Shown: positions 52,485 to 61,900 of the stretch, in pieces
How positions within the stretch are numbered: position 1 is the stretch's first letter
How the letters are laid out: every line of letters begins with the position of its first letter
Assembly (NCBI RefSeq): GCF_026151205.1
Contig: NC_087074.1
Coordinates: forward strand, 19,388,740 to 19,452,739
Length of the DNA stretch: 64,000 nucleotides
Direction of reading: 5' to 3'
DNA from: Bolinopsis microptera
Taxonomy: Eukaryota > Ctenophora > Tentaculata > Lobata > Bolinopsidae
The notes under the pieces: model-generated
Database searches by the model: none
What the model saw: only the letters and a program-made list of their open reading frames with translations
What the model was told of the DNA's origin: nothing
Translations under genes and position numbers: made by a program

Positions 52485-55400
52485 ATGAGTGCTGCTAATC
52501 ATGTAAAGAACGGTGTAAAGGGGGATCCAGATTGCGAACATGGTGAAACCTTCAATGTCACCAGTATAAAGCAGAGTCTGGTCAGTATAATTACTTTTCT
52601 GTATTGGTAGTTATGTGATCCATCATTAGAATAGATATAAGGTACCTTCACATAATTCTATGTGAATAGTACATTTGAAGACTGCCAAGATTATTAGATT
52701 AGTGACATTTAAATTAGGTAATTGATGAAACCGTGAATCTGATCCATGAGGCTTGATGCCGACTTGATATGGAATGTGCAATGTGAGCTCAAATTACATA
52801 TTCCAACTGAAAACAGTTTATTCATATTGCATCCATGAATTTGTGTAGATCTCATAAATGTAATAAAATTATTATTAAAATGTTACAATGATATAAAATT
52901 ATTGATTTAATAACAGAACTCAATACATAACAGAAAAACAGTAAAACCCCGATTTACCATAAAACCCCGATTTACTGCAGCTTTTTCCTTTCTCCCAAAC
53001 TCTGCGGTAAATCGGGGTATTACTGTATTCAGTTCCGAAAGTAACATATTGACACATTTATTTCAGTTATCTCCCGCCTATCTGCACACCAACAGCACAA
53101 GTCATACTTGGGCATTTTCCGCTGTTGCTGAACTTATAGGTATGTCAGATCTTTGTTGTATTCGCAAAACGTTGCAACAAATCTTAGTCATAGATATTTT
53201 AAAGATGATCAATAATCTAATTAAACTCGGGGCTTTTTGATACGCAGCAATGTTAGCGACGTATTTCTTGCCAATTTTTCGCGTATTTCGACTAATATAT
53301 AAGATTCTCATGAATTTATTTTTTATTTCCAAATTCAAATAAATTTTACATCAATCTGTTCCATTACTGCATTATATTATGTAGTGTTGGTACATAAATC
53401 ATAATTAGGTTAGCCGCAAGTAATACTATAAGCTTATTAGGGGTGGAGGGCACTGATTGCGGTCTGTTTGGACTGTAGAGAGAGTTCATACGTACTTCAT
53501 ACGTAGTTCATACGTACTTCATACGACAATGCGGAGTTAATAAGGGTTAATTTCTAAAACGTTTAAATAAAAATGGAAAGCGGTTCAAGACGGGAGTGAT
53601 GAGGTGTAATAGTCGTGGTACAGGGTGTACGGACCTTATGATCATGGAATGTGGTGCCTAATAATGACTTAATTATCCACGAGAAAGAACTGATTATGCG
53701 ATTATGTTAAATACAATTGGATACGTGAGGCCGTGAGGGCACTCCGAATAGAATTGCTCACCTAATGGGGGTTTTGACTCATCGGGTAAATACTCCTACC
53801 CTTTTTAACTGCGGCAGTGAAATTCCGGCCGAAGGCGGGTTACACTAGTATTAATAATAATAATATTATATTTATGTTAGATACAGCCATACTCTGTTGA
53901 ATACATCCCATCTCGTTCGATCTTGGAAATTATGCAACTGAAGACCGGGTTAGCAATTCTTATTAATTTAATGTAATATAACGCTAAATTATTTTTTTCC
54001 GGTTTTTTATTCGAATAAATAAGTTATACATGAACCAGTAACGGACCAATTTAAACTGTGACATAATTATTTGTTTAACAAAATGAGATATGCTTCCTCC
54101 CTGAAAATCAGCACTGGACATAATATTATCTCAAAATAGGCAATATCAATATAATTAGTTTGATCATTTATTTAAATTAAATCAAATATCATTCAATTTG
54201 GCATGTTATTCACTTTATGAATCCAAATCTAATCTTAAACAATAATCTCAGAATGTGTGTCTGTGTGTGCACGTTTAATTTCGGAGCGGCTTAATCAAGA
54301 AAATGGTTAGAGTTATGGGACTGGTTTTTTCGGTATAGTGCCGAGAAAAAATGATCAAGGTTTTTTAAATCGGTCGGTGGTAAGTGGTTTAATTGATGGT
54401 TTTGTACCACAAATGTGACATAACACAAGGATATAACTTGTGAACTCGGCTAGTATATATGAAACATTTGTCAATTGTCATGGAGTTGTAGAGGGAGTTA
54501 TGTGCCTCGCCGGGCTAAAGTAGTGGATGACCTTGCTGTACGGCAAGTTAAACAAGGATCTGAAACTACTAGGTTCCGTACAGACTCAACTCTGCACCCG
54601 TGTCAATATGTTCATTATATGCAAGCCTCTTGATTTATAAAATGGCTCACGTTTTTCCCTCCTCGCTCTCTCTCCCATTACTACATATTATGTAGCGTTG
54701 GTAGTTGGTACATAAGTCATAATTAGGTTAGCCTCGATATTCACTTTCATCTAATACTATAAGCTTATTAGGGGGGGGGGGGGGGGGGGAAGCCACTCAT
54801 TGCGGTCCGTTTGTTTACTTTCACGACAATGTAATGCATGTTTTCAAATATAATAGGCGGGTGTGGTGCGGATTAAATAAGGGTTAATTTCTAAAACGAT
54901 TTAGATAAAAATGGAAAGCGGTTCAATTGCTCACCTTATGCCGGTTTTGTCTCAGCGGGTAAATACTCATACTCTTTATAACTGCTGCAGTGAAATCCCG
55001 GCCGAAGGCCGGGTTACACTAGTACTATCATAATACGGGTTATACGGGTAATACGGGTAATACGGGTAATACGGGTAATACATACTAAGATAATACGGGT
55101 AATACATACTATGATAATACGGGTAATACATACTAGGATAATACGGGTAATACATACTAGGATAATACGGGTAATACATACTAGGATAATACGGGTAATA
55201 CATACATGTACATTGTACTAGGATATTTATGTGTTAGTTGTTAAACAGGTTAGTTCTGAAATACGTGAAATCACCGTTGCGTAATATTGCGACTTAGTCT
55301 CCGTCTCATAATTGTACAGATAAATGTACTGTAGGTAAATAAATACTGTATAGTTAGTGAGAGCACAGAGCACAGTGCTCTGACTAACTACATCACGGAA

Positions 55401-55863
55401 TACACAGTGCACTGAATGTACACACAGCAGCACTGTAAAACAGCACCTGACTACACGTGCTGGTGTCACGTGATGTCTCTGTTACTCGCCATGTTAACAC
55501 ACAACACTCAGTATATATATCAGTTTACAAAGAATTACTCCAATTGTGGGCAGTGTTAACACTTGGCACCGCGCCAGGCTCGGTACTCTAAAGAGAGCCG
55601 CTCTGTGCATTGTGGTATCACATGACGGAGTATTGTGGACTCTCTTAGATCACGAGATATCGTGCAGGGAGCTCACTCTGGCCACGTGACTGTCATCACG
55701 TACACGTGACTGTCTCACTTAATCACCGCTGTAATATCACACCACTCACTTTGCTGGCTGATTATTCCTTTTGTGGCATAAACGATAGGGTGAAGGATGT
55801 CAAGTGTGAGTTGTGACTGTATATATATATTGCGAGTGTAAGGAATTATCTACTTTTGATGGG

Positions 55864-55949
<86 letters not shown>

Positions 55950-58900
55950 CTGTTAATATATGCAGGAATTAGTTGAATATTCCTTTACATAACATAATAT
56001 GCAGGAGTTTGCCTCGCATAATTGTGTGCCTGTTGTATTATATTTATGTCTCATGAGACACATTCATATATTGACATAATCTTACACTCAAATAATTGTA
56101 TTTTGAAGTTATAGGCACAAGACAAATGGGCATTGGGCGGTGCGTCTTTTCCGTACACGATATTATATGGCTTCGTAGATCAGACCTTATTTGTATATAA
56201 GGCTAGGCGTACAAAGGGCGTTTTGAATAGTGCATTGGGAACAGTAAATTATTACTAGAAATTTACGGATACATTATCTACAGGAGATTAAGTTCGCAAC
56301 CAGAGGGTATCTACTGTGTGATGTGAACTTTGAACCATTTAAATATGACAGCTGATCGCATTGCGTCAGTAATGAAACTCTCAGTCATTCACTTGATGCT
56401 GAGTATTTTATTTTATTACTCGCTCCACACTTAGAATCAGTTGAGGTCAGATCAGTTTTCTCAGCCCTCAAATTTACCCAGGGGGCAAACGTATAATTAC
56501 TAATTAAGTACATACATCTATTGCACTTTTTTTTAAATCACCTTATTTCCCTCAATAAACGTAATTTAGAATAATGTAGTGACTTTGTAAAAATAAGACT
56601 CTGATATTTTTCACTTAATGTAAGCTTAAATCTTAATATCAACAATATATTTACAAATCATCTCTAAATTCATGAATCCATCTAAATGTGTTTGGGTCGG
56701 TTGTTCTCCATCCTTTTGATTTGAGTTCGTCTGTTCTGGAACCAAACTCTGATATTCTCTGACGTCAACCCGAGCACTGCTGCCAAACTTTGTCTCCTCT
56801 CAGTCGAGATATAGTTACAGTCGTCAAACTCCCGTTCTAACACGTCCAGCTGGAATGTAGTGAACCTGGTTCTCCTCCTCTTCTGTTTTGGAGCCTTGCC
56901 AAAAGAAGAAGGGGTCTGAGCTGGGGTTCCAGGTGGTGTTAGGATCTGGTTCTGGATAGCAGGAGCAGGAGAGGGTGTTCTCAGGTTGTGCTGATCTGCC
57001 TTGTTGGGTAGAGGGAAGTCAGGAGGAAAGAAGAACTGCGGAGGGGAGATAGAACCAGGGGTGGTAGGTGGAGTGGTGGTGTTCAGAGTAGAGGACAACA
57101 TAGGTACAGGTGTGAGTAGAGGGGTCGGTAAAGCAGGAGTCTCTGGTTGTACTTCTAGCTTAGTTGTTGGTAGCTCCAATCGGTAAGGTTTAGAACGATC
57201 AACATTCCTGTATCCAAAGCTCCGTTTAGAGTAAGGGTGAGGGCTTGGTACTGGAGTAAGAGTAGTGGCGTAAGGAAGAGTAAGAGGTCTAGAGTTGATG
57301 TAAGGAACACCAATAGACTGGAGATTTGTGTAAGGAGGAGGAGTCAGCGATGTAAGGTATGGAGTTCCAAAAACAGGGTTTCCTCTGTAATGAGCACAGA
57401 GACTAGGCGAAGTTGCCATCTGTATATCGTGATTAGGATTAGATCTTTTGAAGAGTGCATTGAGGTAAACTTCGAAGGAGGAACTCATAATGTATTGTAC
57501 TTTATTAATTTATAGTAAATTGATGTAGAAGTTGATGACGATAACTGACAATAAACCTTATGAGTCGGCTGAGTTATATATTGGTAACGATCCATCCTGA
57601 TACATCCTGATTGAGTTCTCGAGTGTCCAATTTAGAAAAGCTAAACCTGCTCTCATGCTGCATAATTTGTAAACACTCCGCTGATTTAGATGGACTCATA
57701 TCACATGTCCGATATGGGATCCAATCAGCTGTGTCTGATCAAGAGATCACATCCAATGAGCCATAACTGATCACATAGCTAATGGATCTTGTATCCGACT
57801 TACTTACAACCTTGACACCAGCTAAGCGTTGAACTTTGACATCACTGATATCAGATGACAGCCTGCTTATCACTGATATCAGATGACAGCCTGCTTATCA
57901 CTGATATCAGATGACAGCCTGCTTATCACTGATATCAGATGACAGCCTGCTTAACTCGGACTCGGTTACCGGACTAAATAATTCAATAACCGGGAAATCG
58001 CTATTCACACATATAATATGACTCAAACATCTATATAAGTGTAAACGCTCGCTCACTCGGTACAATTATGGTTTACACAAATATAGACACCTCACGAGGT
58101 CAATATATATCCCGCTCCGTTTGCGTGCATGGTACCTACTAGTGCCGTGCATGGTACCTACTAGTGCCGTGCATGGTACCTACTAGTGCCGTGCATGGTA
58201 CCTACTAGTGCCGTGCATGGTACCTACTAGTGCCGTGCATGGTACCTACTAGTGCCGTGCATGGTACCTACTAGTGCCGCTCCGTTTGCGTGCATGGTAC
58301 CTACTAGTGCCGCTCCGTTTGCGTGCATGGTACCTACTAGTGCCGTGCATGGTACCTACTAGTGCCGTGCATGGTACCTACTAGTGCCGTGCATGGTACC
58401 TACTAGTGCCGCTCCGTTTGCGTGCATGGTACCTACTAGTGCCGCTCCGTTTGCGTGCATGGTACCTACTAGTGCCGCTCCGTTTGCGTGCATGGTACCT
58501 ACTAGTGCCGCTCCGTTTGCGTGCATGGTACCTACTAGTGCCGCTCCGTTTGCGTGCATGGTACCTACTAGTGCCGTGCATGGTACCTACTAGTGCCGCT
58601 CCGTTTGCGTGCATGGTACCTACTAGTGCCGCTCCGTTTGCGTGCATGGTACCTACTAGTGCCGTGTCTATATAATGTTGTAACTTACAAAACTTATTGA
58701 CTTAATGACTCAGCCTATACTACATGGAGATTTGTTACTATATAGACCTATAATTACTACAAATGCACTGTCAGCAGACGACGCCACCCACAATATAACT
58801 ATAACTATATATCTAACTATAAATATATAACGCTGAGTCCAGGTAGGTACATGGTACCTACTTGAGGAGCTATTGATCATTAGACACATAGGAATTGCTA

Positions 58901-61900
58901 CCGAATGTATATTATAATATACAACAAACATATGATAAATGTTTAATAAATTACCTAGTTTGAAACTCGCTCAAGCGAATCAGTGTTTTGGTGTAACTTT
59001 AACAAGTAAAATAGTCGCATTAATAGTGACTTAGATAGTGAATGTTCTAATACAACAGCTGTCAATATATTCTTACAGACAGCATTAAGCTCGTCGACTA
59101 CTATCACGTGTAAAAAAACTATGTTTCCAGTCCTTCAAACAGAATTGGTAAAATATTGTGATACCGTAGGTAAGTCGCATAATCTAGTATTCATTAATAA
59201 TTTGATTATAATGGATTATTAATAGATAATTTGATAAGAGTTCGAAGAAGACAGATCTTACAGTTTCTCGCCTGATTAGATTACTGATGACCAAACTCAA
59301 TTTTTTTCCATAATCAGAGGAAAGGAACATCGCATAAATTCCTGATTCCTGAGGAAAGTAATTGATTAACTTAGTGAAAGTAAGCAAAAAAACTATATGA
59401 AATTATCTTTCCCTCTGACACTTAGGGGTCGATCACATATTACGTAATCAGCCGAGGGGGAGGGGGTTTCCAAATGATTACGCTAGTGTAATTTTGACTC
59501 AATAGCTATGTGTAAAACTGATTACGGAGGGGGAGGGGGGTTACAAATTGTCCAAAAAGTGATTACGTGATATGTGAACGACCCCTAAACTTATTGAAGG
59601 GTACACATACCATATTCGACACGCACGGAAGTTCAACACACACTAAAGTTCGACTCTGTCGAACTTTGGTGCGCTACTTGGACTATAGTTCGACACGCAC
59701 TGAAGTTCGACAAGACTGTCGAACCTCAGTTCGCTACCTGAACAGGTCGTACTAAAGTTCGACAAGAGAACTGCGATTGGGTAGATAAGATAAATCTTGT
59801 AATTTAGATTAGCTTTAAAAACTCAGTTTCATTCAGTTTTATTTCATTACGTTTAATGACAGACTTTCATTCAACAATTATGAGTCACATATGATAAAGT
59901 TTGATAACGTTAATAGAAACTGTACATAATATAAATAATATTTAAAGTCAACAAGCAACCATGGATCCAACACACTTCAAATAATCCGTCCTTTCGAAGT
60001 CATCATAAGACAGGATAATGTTGTTCAGCCTCCTGTCGTAGTCCTTCCACTTTTTCTGTTGAGGAGGTGGGGCTGTCATCTTTTGGTCAATCATATTATT
60101 TGTATATCTTAAATGAGGGCAGCTGGGTCATATTTGCCATAAAACCCAAACTGGTTTTAAATCAGTCAACTTATGGTCTTCTATTCTTCTATTATTGGTT
60201 AAGCTTCGTACTTTCGTAGCAAACACTACAATCATTTTACAATTTACGCCAAATACATATAGATTATATAGTGAACCACACTTAAACCATTCTCAACATC
60301 ATATTTTAAGTCTATCTTAAATGAGGGCAGCTGGGCCAAAAACCCTAGAATAGTTTATTTTCATAGCAACGTACTGTAAGTTTGTAGTACTGTAAGTTGG
60401 AATAAATTGTTTTTGATTTATGATTAAATTTTGATCGAACAATTGGCTAATTAAGTTAAATAAGAAGATTTTCGGGATTTTATGTTAATTTAAGACTCGG
60501 AGAGCATTACATCTGTAAATTGTAAATGGCATTGTACCTGTAAATGGCAGAGCACATGTAAATTGTAAAAGGCATTATTGAATTGAAGTACGCACGCTGT
60601 GTCGTGGCCCGTGATCGTGGGTCGAACTGTCAAATTATATACATGGTTGAGTACGCTTATATGGCATGGTATGAGGTCAAAAACAAATATGCTTCTACTG
60701 CAAAGATCTGGGATCTGCACGGTGCTGTCACTTTTTCAGGGGGTGCCCCCGCCACCCTGGTTACGTCCTTGATATCTTGATAATTGGCAAATTACAAGAT
60801 GGACACAGGGCCACAAAAACAGAGAAAAACATCCTCTGAGAAGATATTGTATAGGGTCTACATTAATCAGGTGACGTGAGACGCTCGTAATACATAACAG
60901 ATTTATGTACGCCAAAAAAGCGCGCATTTGCATGATATAACAGTGGCCGGCGGGGTGCCATACAAATTTATAGTTTGATTCATGGATTATATCGGGAAAA
61001 ATATATCCACAAACTGAATTTTCAATGATCTAGCATGTCATCAAGGCGGACGAGGTAGCCAATCAAAATATGAAGCTGACTTCAAAAATCAAACCCAGCC
61101 ACGTATACATATGTTAGACGTTAGCGATATAATTATAAGGTATTTTTCGTTATCAAGATAACACCACTGATTTGTACACACCTGATACCAAACAAATCTG
61201 TCTGAAATAATGGGTTTGCCGACACAGCAAGGTCAGCAAGCTTTCAGAGGATTTTGGGTTCCATCAGATGCCTCTTACGACCATTTCTCCAACCTTTTCC
61301 GCATGTCTTAAGGCCACTTTTTACCACCTTTCTTGTTCGTCAAATATGTTTAGTTGTCGACATCATTGGTAACATAAACAGCCTCGATTAATCGGCAATC
61401 TTGAACGATGTCCACAACTAAAGATATTTGACAAACAATTAAGGTGGCAAAAACTGACCTTAACGACACGTGGAAAAGTTCGGAGAAGTTGGTCAGCCGT
61501 AAAGGACATCCAATGGAACTCAGAAACGCCAAATATCCTTAGGCAGCATCTTGTATCGGCAAACCCATTTTTCATACCAATTTGTCTGTACTAGATTTCT
61601 TTCAGACAATGCGTACGACCCAGACGTCAATGCGACCCAACTGAAAATTGACATTGCTGACATCGAGGGGATGACATGCTTGACATTTTTGGATAACGGC
61701 GCTGGAATGTCCCCGCATACTTTGTATAAGATGCTTTCTTTTGGTTTTTGTGACAAGGTAAACTCCAAAAATAAATCAGTCAAATATCTAAAGTGAGTTA
61801 AATAATTATGCTTTCAGACCAGTAGTTGATAGTTGGTACTGTAACTGCAATTAATGTTTCAGACTAAAGGTATCATTAATGTCGAAAATTCATCAGTAAT

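Noticed and set aside
54772..54790. G-capped element at the G run in the Helitron-like copy
   Set aside because: No C-run partner, decamers or duplications; it is an internal homopolymer.
54976..55203. Tyr/Pro/Ser repeat ORF resembling a structural protein
   Set aside because: It is a minisatellite read through; there is no start context, homolog or flanking coding sequence.
58114..58664. CRISPR-like array with 22-bp repeats
   Set aside because: The 11-bp spacer is always the same sequence and often absent; it is a minisatellite.
58359..58675. Several overlapping repeat ORFs on both strands
   Set aside because: All frames are open because of the 22/11-bp array; no coding bias.
60739..60778. 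Complete transposon at the GGGTGCCCCC block
   Set aside because: Only one end-like fragment is visible; no partner end or target duplication found.
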